64,000 bases of DNA from Turnera subulata (Eukaryota > Streptophyta > Magnoliopsida > Malpighiales > Passifloraceae): assembly GCA_028386065.3 (NCBI GenBank), contig JAKUCV010005692.1, positions 1 to 64,000 of the forward strand. The letters are read 5' to 3'. Below, one piece after another: positions 54,621-64,000 of this stretch. Every line of letters begins with the position of its first letter. Position 1 is the first letter of the stretch. Under the pieces are notes generated by a model. It saw only the letters and a list, made by a program, of their open reading frames with translations. It did no database searches and was not told the DNA's origin. Both the position numbers and the translations under genes were made by a program.

Positions 54621-56427
54621 CACTTCCAATCCAATTCTTTTATAACTGGAAGTACTGCGGGTCCCACCACAAGTTGGAAAAGCGTACTTCCAATGCATTT
54701 TTTTTTTTAAGCTGGAAGTGAAGTACTACGGAGCCATGGCGAGGGAGGTTCAGAGGTTATTAATGCCACTAATTAACCCCTCCAACCACACCCCCTTGGA
54801 AATTTCCCCCTGCCAGTGCCTGACTATCTTACAAATTCAAAACCTACATCCTCCTACAACCCTCCCATAGAAGCAATGTCCATGTGGTTTTGCTTTCAGT
54901 GATTGACATGACAACAGAGAGAGGGGAGAGTGGAGACAATATCAGGCAGAAGATAACCAGGAGGAATCTCTACTGTGTATTTTTTTTGGACTACTGTGTA
55001 TTGGAACACTCAAAATACTAAAACACTAAAAATACTCAAATAAGCATCTTACTTGTGTATTAATTTGAAGGGTCAAGTGCATGCTATTATCTAGATGACG
55101 CTAAAAATGAAGTTATGATGCATAATGAATAATATTATGCCTAACGTTTTTTCAATTTTTATGTCCCTAGAGTTTAGTATTATCGATGTGTAATGTTTAA
55201 CAAAAGGAATCAGGGACATTTTAAGTGCAAATGTATAATGATTACAAACCAAATAGAGCATCCAAAAGCAACTTAAAGTAAATGAAATAATACAACTTTT
55301 AATTGAAAATATATTAGTATAAAAAATTGAAAATACACAATTTTTATTGAAGATCTTCAAGGATGGATACATTGCAAAATAAAAAATTAGGGAAAAGCAA
55401 ACAGAGAGAACCAAATAGAGGCAGGCCCAGGTGCTTCTGTACAGAATTTTTTTTGTTTGCCAATAACATAGTATGATTTTTTATAGATAATTTCTGCAAT
55501 TTTTTATTACACAAAAACAGTTTGAGTCAAACATTAGTACTATCCTAATAAAACTTTACAATTATAGCAGCGGACTATAGGAGGAGATCAGATTTAACTA
55601 GGAATCTTATGAAAAAGTGACACCACACAAAAATACAATGCAATGCACCATTCAAACTTGGGTTGGGAATGAATGCACCTCTGTATTGTCTTCTTTCATT
55701 TGTTTCCTTTCTTTGACAGTTTGAAAAGTCGGGGTGACAGATTTTTTGGGTGTACTTCTTCTTCTTCTACTTCTTTTGAATGATGCCAATTAGGAATGCG
55801 GCGATTACGATGCGATGGTGATGCTCTATTTTGTCCTCAAGACAAACAACTTTTTTATGGATTTAAAAGACATTAAAGAAAAAAAAGAAAAAAGAAGGAT
55901 GAAGATAAAGACTCATTCCATATAAGTTTCTATTTTTTTTTTATTCAAGGAAAAAAAAAAAAGAAGGGGAACTATTGTGGGTATGGTAGGGTTAGGGTAG
56001 GGTAGCTATAGCTAGTCAGCTAGCAGCATTACTACAATACAACAATCAACAATGCAATGCTGGTGGTTGTAGTGGTGGTGGACTGGTGGTAGTGTTGTGT
56101 TTACTTGTTAAAGCCCCGTCCAATCACTAAAGAATCTTAAAAAAATGTTGCGAATTCGAGGATGAGCGCAAACAACACTATTTATTAAGGCAATAACGCG
56201 TCCCCGTTTTGCTGTTTGTCTCTGTCCTCTTAGAGAAATCTGGAAGTATAGCAATGGACAAAGTGTTTTGAGTCTGGAGGACGACACTTTAGCCTTTGAC
56301 ATTTTCGTTATTTCTACTTTAATTTAATCTCTTGAATTGAAACAAACATTATTGCTCAACCAACCATACTTCACTGTGCACAAAGCTCTTTTTTCTTTTT
56401 GCCAATAACATATTTTCATTGATATTT
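54621..56427. other. Unassigned AT-rich spacer
   Basis: No supported gene or element border. 55440-55620 resembles the insertion site of the neighbouring chromovirus (56390-56427 plus 61999-62110), which suggests an older local duplication. 55985-56080 holds short GGTAGGGT/GGTGGT words. Confidence 0.4.
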
Positions 56428-56871
56428 TGTTATGAAAGCTACTCAATAGAAATTCGAGGAAGCTACTCGCAGGTGAGTAGTTGTTGTTTATTGGATTCAA
56501 AGGGAAATTACAGAAAGCAAAAGGGAAGGAAAACTTTCCCAACCCAGTACAATTAGAGAACCATCTAAGAAGGGGGTGAAGAGAGAGAGAGAAAATCTAC
56601 TACTCAATTCTTGTCTACCTCTACCGAATACTCTACTCCTATTTGTAAAGGCCCCAATCGTTTCCTCATTCTTCGCTTCCTTTGTTACACGCCTCACATC
56701 ATTCATCCCAAGACGTAATCGTCTAAGGTTCTCGAACGAATCCTCTTTCGCTCACTTCTTCTGGATGGTTCAGGTGGTGGCTCCTGTTGGGCCTCATCCT
56801 CGTACTCTTGGTTCCCATCTGTTTGTTGGGCCTGGACCACAGACTGACTCTGTAGGGTCTTACTCATAACA
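56428..56871 (-). repeat. 3' LTR of the chromovirus
   Basis: 444 bp. Plus-strand ends TGTTATGA...TCATAACA form a perfect 8-base terminal inverted repeat. On the minus strand it follows the tract GGGGACGAGGGTATTG. The end of the pol frame (to 56703) lies inside it. Confidence 0.85.
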
Positions 56872-58436
56872 ATACCCTCGTCCCCATTTTGAACCTTGTC
56901 CTCAAGGTTCACAGAAGGAAATTTTCTGCACAAGTCCACCTTGTTTTCCTAAGTTGCGGCATCAGAGGGAAGGCCTTCCCAACGAACAAGCCACTGCTCA
57001 GTGGTAGTTCCATTGGTGTGAAGATGGCGCTTGTCCAACACTGCCACGGGCTGCAAGATCATGGAAGAGGTTGAATCCACCAGGTGAAGGGGTGCGATTT
57101 GTTGTTCCGGAATGCCGCGACATTGCTTAAGAAGGGAGACATGAAAAATTGGATGTATTTTTGCTGCCTCCGGCAGGTCCAGCTTGTAAGCAACAGTCCC
57201 CACTCTGCTCAGCACTTGAAATGGTCCAAAGTATCTTCGACCGAGCTTGCTATGACGTCGGAGACAGACTGACATCTGCCGATATGGCTGCAATTTCACA
57301 TAAACCCAATCTCCCACATTAAAGTGGACCTCTCGTCGATGTTGATCGGCATATCTCTTCATTCTATCCTGTGCTATCTGCAAATTTTGTTTAAGACGTC
57401 GGAGCACCTCATCTCGTTGTAACATTTGTGCTTCAACTAGCGCATTGCCCGTGGAACCTTGCACATAGCGAATAACAGTAGGTGGCAGCTGCCCATAGAG
57501 AGCCTCAAATGGAGTCATCTGGGCAGAAGTCTGGTACGCAGAATTGTACCAATATTCGGCCGAAATAAAGCCTTTTTTCATCCTTGTATTAGACCTCAAA
57601 GTTGAAAGTCATCCCTGTATTGGATTTTGGTTTGTTTTCATCCCTCTATTTGTGGATTTTGGCTTATTTTCATCCTTGTGTTCACCTTTTTTGCCTATTT
57701 AGAGTCATGAAAACAAACCAAAATCCTCGAACAGAGGGATGCAAATAGGTCAAAACTAATACAGGGATGACTTTCAACTTTATGGTCTAACACAGGGATG
57801 AAAAAAGGCTTTAATCCATATTCGGCCCATGGAAGCATGGCCATCCAAGAAGGAGGAGTGTCTGCCACAAAGCATCGTAGATACATCTCAAGGCACTTGT
57901 TGAGGGCCTCAGTCTGGCCATTCTGTCTGGGGTGATATGCTGTACTCTGAGCCAAAGTAGTCCCATGTAAACGATGTACTTCCTACCAGCAACTGGTCAA
58001 AAAACGAGAGTCACGTTCAGTGATAATAGATACCGGAACACCATGGAGACGAATGATGTCAGTGACAAATGCCTTGGCGACATCTTCACTTGAAAAGGTA
58101 CCCTTAAGACTGGCCATATTTGGACAGTCGATCAATGACAACCATAATCACTGATTTCCCTTGTGATGGAGGCAATCCTGTTATGAAGTCCATCGATATG
58201 CTTTCGAATACTAAATCTGGGATAGGTAAGGGCTGAAGAAGACCTGCCGGGCTAAGTGAAGAATGTTTCATTTGCTGGCAAATTTGGCATTCGGAGACCC
58301 ATTGTAGGACATCCTTCCGCATAGACTTCCAGTAAAAATTGGTAGAAAGAAGTTGAAAAGTGCAAGTTGCACCCGCATGTCCGCCCAAAACTGTAGCATG
58401 AAATTCAAGAAACAGAGTCATGCGAAGGGAAGAGTC
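56703..58436 (-). pseudogene. Chromovirus integrase with C-terminal chromodomain, split by a MITE
   Basis: 58421-58104 holds the zinc-binding and core start (HAGATCTFQLL, CQICQQMKHSS, FESISMDFITGLPPSQGKSV with the first catalytic Asp). 57955-57828 has STAYHPRQNGQTEALNKCLE (Glu) and WAEYG, where the MITE enters. After it 57599 onward continues AEYWYNSAYQTSAQMTPFEA and the GPF-type end (GRRYFGPFQVLSRVGTVAYK, HPIFHVSLLKQC). A chromodomain follows (AVLDKRHLHTNGTTTEQWLV, RWEGLPSDAAT), whose expected Trp in ATWE is changed to TAG at about 56947. Chromodomains are thought to steer chromoviruses to heterochromatin. The last residues, SRTLDDYVLG, end at TAG/TGA 56703 inside the 3' LTR. Confidence 0.85.
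57562..57817. mobile_element. Mutator-type MITE inside the chromovirus integrase, TSD ATATTCGGCC
   Basis: 256 bp. The ends G-[AG]-A-[TA]-TAAAGCCTTTTTTCATCC run inward as inverted repeats of about 60 bp (shared AAAGTTGAAAGTCATCCC). The target duplicate ATATTCGGCC lies at 57552-57561 and 57818-57827 (9 or 10 bp), which fits the Mutator superfamily. No coding sequence. It splits the WAEYWYN motif of the integrase. Confidence 0.85.
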
Positions 58437-59203
58437 TTAAGGAACTACCAACCAGTTTTTGAATAAGAGCAAGCCTTCCTTAAACTGAAATCCTGGTAAG
58501 GCTGCAGCATTGGTGAGTAGGCGCTGCTGAAGGTCTAGCAATTCGGGATGGGATTGGTTTGCTTGCTTAAGTTGATGCACGAGTGTGAGGGTAAGATCTG
58601 TGAGGGCCAGAAAAGATGCTGGTGGAATCCGAGATAATGAATCAGCCACCATGTTTTGTCTCCCTGGCCAATAAAGTATCTCAAAATCATATCCGAGTTT
58701 GCTGAGCCTTTTTTGCTGCTCGGGAGTCTGTATGACTTGCTCTGTTAAATTCTTCAATGAATTCTGATCAGTGATGATTTGAAATTTTCTGCGAAGAAGA
58801 TACTGAAGCCACTTTGCTACTACCTCAGTAATGGCATACATTTCCCGATGATAGGTAGACGCCCTCTGCATACGGGGACATAAGTTTTGGCTAAAGTATG
58901 CAATCAGGTGTTTCTCTTGCGAGAGGACAGCCCCTATGTCGATGCCGGACGCGTCCGTCTCAAGAACAAAAGGTTTAGTGAAATCATGAAGTTTAAGAAC
59001 AAGGGTATCACTCAACAATTTTTTAAGTTGATGAAAAGCGCTAGCTGCCTGATCAGACCATGTAAACCCCGCATTCTTAAGCAAGTCTGTCAACGGAGTT
59101 GTGATGTGTGCATAATAGCGTATGAATCTTCGGTAGTATCCAGCCAAACCCAAAAATCCATGAAGTTCTTTAGTGTTGGAGGGTGCTGGCCACTGTTTAA
59201 TAA
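58437..59203 (-). pseudogene. Chromovirus RT connection and RNase H
   Basis: Continues directly after the stop at 59204: ELHGFLGLAGYYRRFIRYYA, then ETDASGIDIGAVLSQEKHLI, YHREMYAITEVVAKWLQYLL and FQIITDQNSLKNLTEQVIQT. These are the RNase H boxes with the Asp/Glu active residues (TDAS, E in REMYAI, TDQ). It ends at about 58437 with a stop; integrase then starts in the same orientation. Confidence 0.85.
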
Positions 59204-59204
59204 C

Positions 59205-60979
59205 CTAGATTTTGTCCGGATCCACGGAGATGCCTTGAGCAGAAACTACATGTCCCAAATAACCAATGGAAGTCTGACCAAAAACACACTTGCTAGCCTT
59301 GGCGACCAGCTGTTCTTGCCGAAGGAGCTGAAGAACTTGCTTAATGTGCTGTAGATGGGCGTCCCATGAAGGACAGTAGATCAGAATGTCGTCAAAGAAG
59401 ACCAAAACAAACTGTCGGAGAAATGGGCATAGCACTGCATACATTAAAGCTTGAAAGGTGGAAGGTCCATTGGACAGCCCAAAGGGCATTACCATAAACT
59501 CGCAATGGCCATCATGTGTCCGGAATGCTGTTTTGCTGATGTCGTTTGGTTGGATTCGAATTTGGTGGTAGCCGGCCAGCAGGTCTAATTTGGAAAAATA
59601 GGCTGCTCCATGGAGCTCATCAAACAATTCATCGATGGAGGGAATTGGGAAACGGTCCCTGATGGTAACTGCGTTCAATGCCCTGTAGTCCACACAAAAA
59701 TGTCGTGTCCCATCTTTCTTTCGAACTAACAGGACCGGAGAGGAGTAGGGGCTGGTACTAGGTTGGATAATACCATCCTTCAACATCTCAGTGACTAAAC
59801 GCTCCATTTCCTGTTTTTGAAAATGCGGATTTCTATATGGTTTCACATTAACCGGAGCTGCGTTAGGTAATAAAGGGATGGAATGGTCTTGTAAGCGTGA
59901 TGGCGGTAAACCTTTTGGTTTAGTGAAGACATCAGTGAAGTCATCCAAGAGAGCCGCCAAACCAGGTGGGTGTTTGGAATGCGGTAGAGTTGTGGGTATC
60001 ATCTCCAGTTGGAACCATGCTGCGACAGCCTCAGTGGCACACAAACGGCGCAGTGCATTGAATTGGACTTGATGGACTGAAGGAAAATCCCCTTTCCATT
60101 TGATCTGTTTACCTCCATGTTCAAATTGAAAACTAGCTGTAGCACAGTCAGTAACAACTGGTCCAAGTGTGGATAGCCAAGAAACTCCCAAAACCATATC
60201 CCATCCATGTATAGGCAGAACATAAAAATCAATTGTAATCAGAGAAGCTTGGATAAACAAGGGAACACTCTTCACCATACCTGAACAGAGAAGTCGTTCT
60301 CCACTGCCCACCATGACAGAAAAGGGTGGAACGGTCTGGATAGGAAGATGAAGAAAACTTGCGATGCATGGCTGCACAAAGTTGTGGGTACTGCCCCCAT
60401 CAAGCAGTACTTGCACTGCATTTCCCTCTACATAACCTGTGAAGCGCAAATTAGCTGCAGCGCATCCCCCTGCTAGAGCATTGTAAGAGATTGCCGAAAG
60501 CTCTTGGACCTCTTGCACCTGAAGAGAGTCAGCAAGGGTCGCATCAGATTGTTCTGCGGCTTGTGGGTCTCCATCGTCTTCAATAAATAAAAGCTGCGGT
60601 AGAGCCTTGCATTTATGCCCTGCGACATATTTTTCGTCGCAATGGTAACAAAGGCCTTGCGCCCCTTTCTGGGCGAGCTCGGTGGGGCTGAGGCGACGGA
60701 ATTTGGTGGTCGCGAAGATGGCACTGTGGCTGGTGGTTTGTTAGGGTGTGTAAACGAACTCGTTTTGGGTGTAGGAAGCAATGGAGGAGAATGGCTGACT
60801 GTGGGTTTGTAAATGCCTTTGGAGAGGGCTATGCGCTGCTCATGTAAATGGGCCAACCTGAATGCTTCTTCTAACTCAGTGGGATGGGCCACCAAGACCT
60901 CCATTTTAATGTCCGGTTTAAGCCCAGAGACAAAGCAACGGACTGAAAAGAGGGGAGGGAGATACATACTTTTGTTCAT
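59205..60979 (-). pseudogene. Chromovirus gag C-terminus, protease and reverse transcriptase
   Basis: 60979-60570 continues gag (SRFESLMNKS..., PTELEEAFRLAHLHEQRIAL). The zinc knuckle CYHCDEKYVAGHKC is readable only in a shifted frame near 60660-60600. From 60518 the protease has FTGYVEGNAVQVLLDGGSTH (DGG in place of DTG/DSG) and VLGVSWLSTLGPV. RT follows with IIQPSTSPYSSPVLLVRKKD, CVDYRALNAVTIRDRFPIPS, YFSKLDLLAGYHQIRI, FGLSNGPSTFQALM and the catalytic FFDD box in FVLVFFDDILIY. A TAG at about 59204 ends the frame just after SVDPDKI. The FFDD box is intact. Confidence 0.88.
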
Positions 60980-61528
60980 GAGAGACTCAAAACGGCTCTG
61001 GTATTCTCCAACTGTGGACGATTACTGGATCTTGGCAATAAGACCTTCAGGGGATTCCAAATCTTTGGAGCGAAATCGTTTAATCAAGGCAGCACAGAAA
61101 TGATCCCACCCTACCAACTGCTTGTTCCGGTGCATCCATAAGAACCACTCTGCTGCCAGCTCAATAAGGTAGAAGGAAGCAATCGTTAATTGCTCCTCCT
61201 CTTGGATGTTATAAAACTCAAAGTACCGTTGTGCCAGAAATACCCAGAGATCCGGGTTATTGCCATCAATGCGGGGAAGTTCGACTGGAGCCGGTTTATG
61301 ACGGCCGATCGGGCCGAACCCCGGTGTATCTCCGACTGGAGCTGAACCACCTTGGGAAGAAGACGGGTGGGTCGATGGAATGGAAGGAGGCTGAAGCTTG
61401 TCCAGTCTGCCCAGAATTTTCTGCAAGGTACCCACGATGCCATCAACGTCTTTATGCAACTGTACGTTAGACTCCTATGTAGCTTTCACCGAGTCCTTCA
61501 ATGATCGGAAACGAGTGCCCTCTGCCAT
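60980..61528 (-). pseudogene. Chromovirus gag, N-terminal part
   Basis: ATG at 61528 gives MAEGTRFRSLKDSVKAT, then TAG at about 61475, then LHKDVDGIVGTLQKILGRLD, KPAPVELPRIDGNNPDLWVF and RYFEFYNIQEEEQLTIASFY, the standard retrotransposon gag capsid wording (P-x-FDG-x-x-P-x-x-W...). A further stop lies at about 61025. Gag forms the particle shell. The start codon lies about 30 bases inside the 5' LTR end. Confidence 0.8.
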
Positions 61529-61556
61529 GAAAGCAAAGGGTCAATAAAAGCACCGG

Positions 61557-61993
61557 TGTTATGACAGTTACTCAATAGAAATTCGAGGAAGCTACTCGTA
61601 GGTGAGTAGTTGTTGTTTATTGGATTCAATTAGAAATTACAGAAAGCAAAAGGGAAGGAAAATTTTTCCAACCCAGTACAATTAGAGAACCATCTAAGAA
61701 GGGGGGGTGATGAGAGAGAGAAAATCTACTACTCAATTCTTGTCTACCTCTACCGAATACTCTGCCCCTATTTGTAAAGGCCCCAATCGTTTCCTCATTC
61801 TTCGCTTCTTTTGTTACATGCCTCACATCATTCATCCCAAGACGTGACCGTCTAAGGTTCTCGAAGGAATCCTCTTTCGCTCACTTCTTCTGGATGGTTC
61901 AGGTGGTAGCTCCTGTTGGGCCTCATCCTCGTACTCTTGGTTCCCATCTGTTTGCTGGCCCTGGACCACAGACTGACCTTGTTGGGTCTTACA
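61557..61993 (-). repeat. 5' LTR of the chromovirus
   Basis: 437 bp, aligned with 56428-56871 with roughly a dozen or more differences by eye. Its outer end reads ...GGGTCTTACA, seven bases shorter than the 3' LTR's ...GGGTCTTACTCATAACA, and is directly followed by the target duplicate TATTT. Confidence 0.85.
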
Positions 61994-61998
61994 TATTT

Positions 61999-62329
61999 AC
62001 TGGAATACTTTATTACACAAAAATAGTAGCACTACTATAATTAATAAAACCTTACAATTATAATTGCAGTAGAGGAAATCAAATTTAACTACAACTTTTT
62101 GTAAGGAATATCAGATATAGCCATATAGGTTCTACATAAAAGTTCCATATCAGATTGATTTGAAGAGATTAGGTGCTTCTGTAAAGAGTTTTGAGGTCCA
62201 TGTTGTAGTCGTAATTATAATTTAATCTGGTGATAGTAAATAAGTAACATCAACTATATGTGTCACTGTCCACATAGAGCAAGTTTTTAACGTTGGAGAT
62301 TAACAAACCATCACTATCTAGTCACTGTA
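61999..62329. other. Unassigned spacer
   Basis: No gene seen. The first ~110 bp continue the insertion-site sequence of the chromovirus (ACTGGAATACTTTATTACAC) and resemble 55510-55615. Confidence 0.4.
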
Positions 62330-63838
62330 AATGACCGGGCATGCCAACAATGAAACAATATGCGCAGCGGAGAGCCCGGAACTCATGGAGGGTCCATGTG
62401 AAATAGAGTAAACCGAATAACAAAAATTCGTACCTGGAATGGTCGAGTTCTTTCACTCAACTGTTGAGTTGAATCAGCTAGATTCGGACAGAAATCTGAC
62501 TCCTCTACGGTATCCACACGAACCGTCGATAACTAACTAGCAACCGTCTCACGATCACCAACCCGAGCACTCCCGAACTGCAGTGCTAGCTGCAAGATTT
62601 TCGAGAGCTAGAACTAGTGTTTGATTTGTATCTTTCTTTCTCAAAGAAAATGTGTGTGTGTATAGAAGTCTGATATGAATGTTGTGTGTAGATAATCTGA
62701 TTATCAACCTCTATTTATATACACAATTAATGCATAGATTAATGAGACAATGGCCAACATCATCATGCATTATCCATCATGATTATCCTTTAAGTCTAAT
62801 CATGTCTCCACTATGCCTTAATGCTCCACTAAGCATTAATGGGATTACACATCATACGGCATTAATTCTGGTTCAATAATTCTGATAATTAGTGAACCAA
62901 ATCAACCCAAAACGACTCGGTCCAACCATGGTCCAACCACTAGCTCAAATACCTAGTCGAACCATGGTTTAACCACCAGCTCGAATCAACCGTTCTAAGT
63001 GTGTGACCCTGTAGGAACTTGTAACGTTTGGCAATAATTGTAAACTCATTTACAATTATAAACAATGAGCGGCGTGTAGCAACACATCATTGCTACCCAA
63101 ACGACAAGATCAGTACTGATTCATTATGCCTCGGAAAAATGTCATTATTCTTTCGTCACATTATCAAGATTAAACACGAGACATGGAATAAGTCAATCTC
63201 GTATATGTTTAATCTAAGTTTCTTGATCCCCGAGTTAACTATGTAAAACGGATACTAATGATATCACCATATCACATAATCCGAGCATGGCCATGCATTT
63301 ACAGTTCAACTCTATCAAGAGGCCCATATGATAATATACCCGTTATAAGGGGTTGGACAAATCCCATCTTGATCATACAAAACCCACTACACATTATATC
63401 ATATACCCAATGATAACACTAAGTTCTACGCAGTTACGAATAGCCAAGAGTAATATCAAAGTATATGACTCACATGTTGGGAACCTTGATGATCTCAGGT
63501 CTAAGGACAATACATATAAGAACCACTAATGATAATTATATCTCGTTCCATGTAGTGTTCTTATGTCGGGTCAGTCCAGACCACAAGTTCTCTAACTTGT
63601 ACCCGTATGTAGAATTCATATCTCATATAATTCTCAACATACGCCAGTCTTAATTTATTATTACAACCCATCCATAACAATAATCGACTAGGGACATTTT
63701 AAGAATATAAAATATTCTAGGGTTATAAATATTTGCAAGCATTTATCACATAAACATATTTATTGGAATAACCTTAATGTACATACATGACTATATACAA
63801 TCATCTAACGATTGGCTTTTGGGCATATTACACTAACA
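62330..63838 (-). repeat. 3' LTR of a Ty1/copia element (left border approximate)
   Basis: The right border is clear: plus-strand ...CATATTACACTAACA, i.e. minus-strand TGTTAGTGTAATATGCCC, preceded by the polypurine tract. The left border was not fixed; the LTR may begin near 62330-62360, where the sequence ATATGCGCAGCGGAGAG appears. The right ~200 bp resemble bases 1-199. Open frames inside show nothing recognised. Confidence 0.65.
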
Positions 63839-63850
63839 ATCTCCCACTTG
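63839..63850 (-). promoter_or_regulatory. Polypurine tract of the right-edge copia
   Basis: Minus-strand CAAGTGGGAGAT directly before the LTR start TGTTAG, the standard tract of this group of plant copia elements. Confidence 0.85.
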
Positions 63851-63852
63851 CA

Positions 63853-63999
63853 CTAAAGCCAATCATCTATGTATCTAATACCAATGGATGTAACATGACC
63901 ATCATGCTTCCGCTGTATGAGAGGCTTAGTCAATGGATCTGCTACATAGTTCTCAGAAGGAACTTTGTACAACCTCAGTTGTAGAGTCGGCAACTGTTT
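63853..63999 (-). CDS. Ty1/copia pol, C-terminal end of RNase H (cut by window edge)
   Basis: The open minus frame reads VPSENYVADPLTKPLIQRKH, then HVTSIGIRYIDDWL and TAG at 63853-63855. The words 'N-x-ADPLTK' and 'GIRY-x-x-DWL' are the conserved end of copia RNase H, which degrades the RNA strand during reverse transcription. No break is seen in the 49 codons visible. The rest of the element lies to the right of the window. Confidence 0.88.
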   Translation of the reverse strand, partial: KQLPTLQLRLYKVPSENYVADPLTKPLIQRKHDGHVTSIGIRYIDDWL

Positions 64000-64000
64000 C

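Larger units (their letters stand above)
56428..61993 (-). mobile_element. Reina-like chromovirus (Ty3/gypsy), TSD TATTT
   Basis: Left LTR 56428-56871 and right LTR 61557-61993 flank one gag-pol in the minus orientation. TATTT occurs on both outer sides (56423-56427 and 61994-61998). The order gag, protease, RT, RNase H, integrase, chromodomain identifies a chromovirus; the Reina lineage is inferred from the short LTRs and RT wording. The polyprotein has stops and a frameshift, and its integrase is split by a MITE. The right LTR lacks the last ~8 bases of its outer end. Confidence 0.88.

Noticed and set aside
61835..61993. A second truncated chromovirus copy in tandem (coding tail beyond the right LTR)
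   Set aside because: The coding-tail similarity is explained by the LTR being longer than first thought: the pol end lies within the 3' LTR, so the 5' LTR contains the same sequence. The TATTT duplicate at both outer edges supports one element.

Overview
The window looks like repeat-rich, probably heterochromatic nuclear DNA of a eudicot plant. This is inferred from the retroelement families present (Athila-like and chromovirus-type Ty3/gypsy, SIRE-like and other Ty1/copia, Helitron, Mutator/MULE, a MITE), the Met-tRNA-type primer binding site and the captured plant receptor-like cytoplasmic kinase fragment. I see no intact host gene, rRNA, tRNA or CRISPR array. Nearly every kilobase can be assigned to a mobile element or its remains, many nested in one another.

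Layout. 1-199: end of a minus-strand copia LTR inserted in an Athila-like element. 200-9180: that element's gag, protease, RT, RNase H, integrase and a third ORF, all decayed. 9181-10883: its LTR/leader with two covarying hairpins. 10884-12120: a second gag copy of the same family. 12145-13693: copia fragments, a kinase-gene fragment and the 3' spacer of a plus-strand copia. 13694-32012: a minus-strand copia-derived element with a GTTTT target duplication on both sides. It has no pol. Its interior is mostly 22 tandem copies of a 666-bp (222-codon) piece of the gag C-terminal region, each with a CCHC zinc knuckle, followed by an env-like ORF. 32018-33650: rest of the plus-strand copia. 34263-39870: decayed Helitron (minus) with a Pif1-like helicase. 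39871-48667: an internally deleted gypsy element carrying a nested gypsy element (41054-46196, TSD CTTTC). 48726-49120: Helitron 3' ends. 50074-54611: a well-preserved MULE (141-bp TIRs, 9-bp TSD) carrying a transposase gene and a convergent GRF zinc-finger gene. 56428-61993: a Reina-like chromovirus (TSD TATTT) with a 256-bp Mutator-type MITE in its integrase. 62330-64000: LTR and RNase H end of another minus-strand copia.

The two most noteworthy items are the frame-keeping 22-copy zinc-knuckle array inside a pol-less copia element, and the MULE whose two convergent genes recall the mudrA/mudrB arrangement of maize MuDR, with an unrelated GRF zinc-finger/membrane protein in the accessory position. 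Smaller signals are the palindromes repeated through the copia LTRs (AACATCGATGTT) and through the Athila element (CAGGCTNAGCCTG), and two leader hairpins with compensatory stem changes. Everything here was read by eye; no alignment or database search was run.
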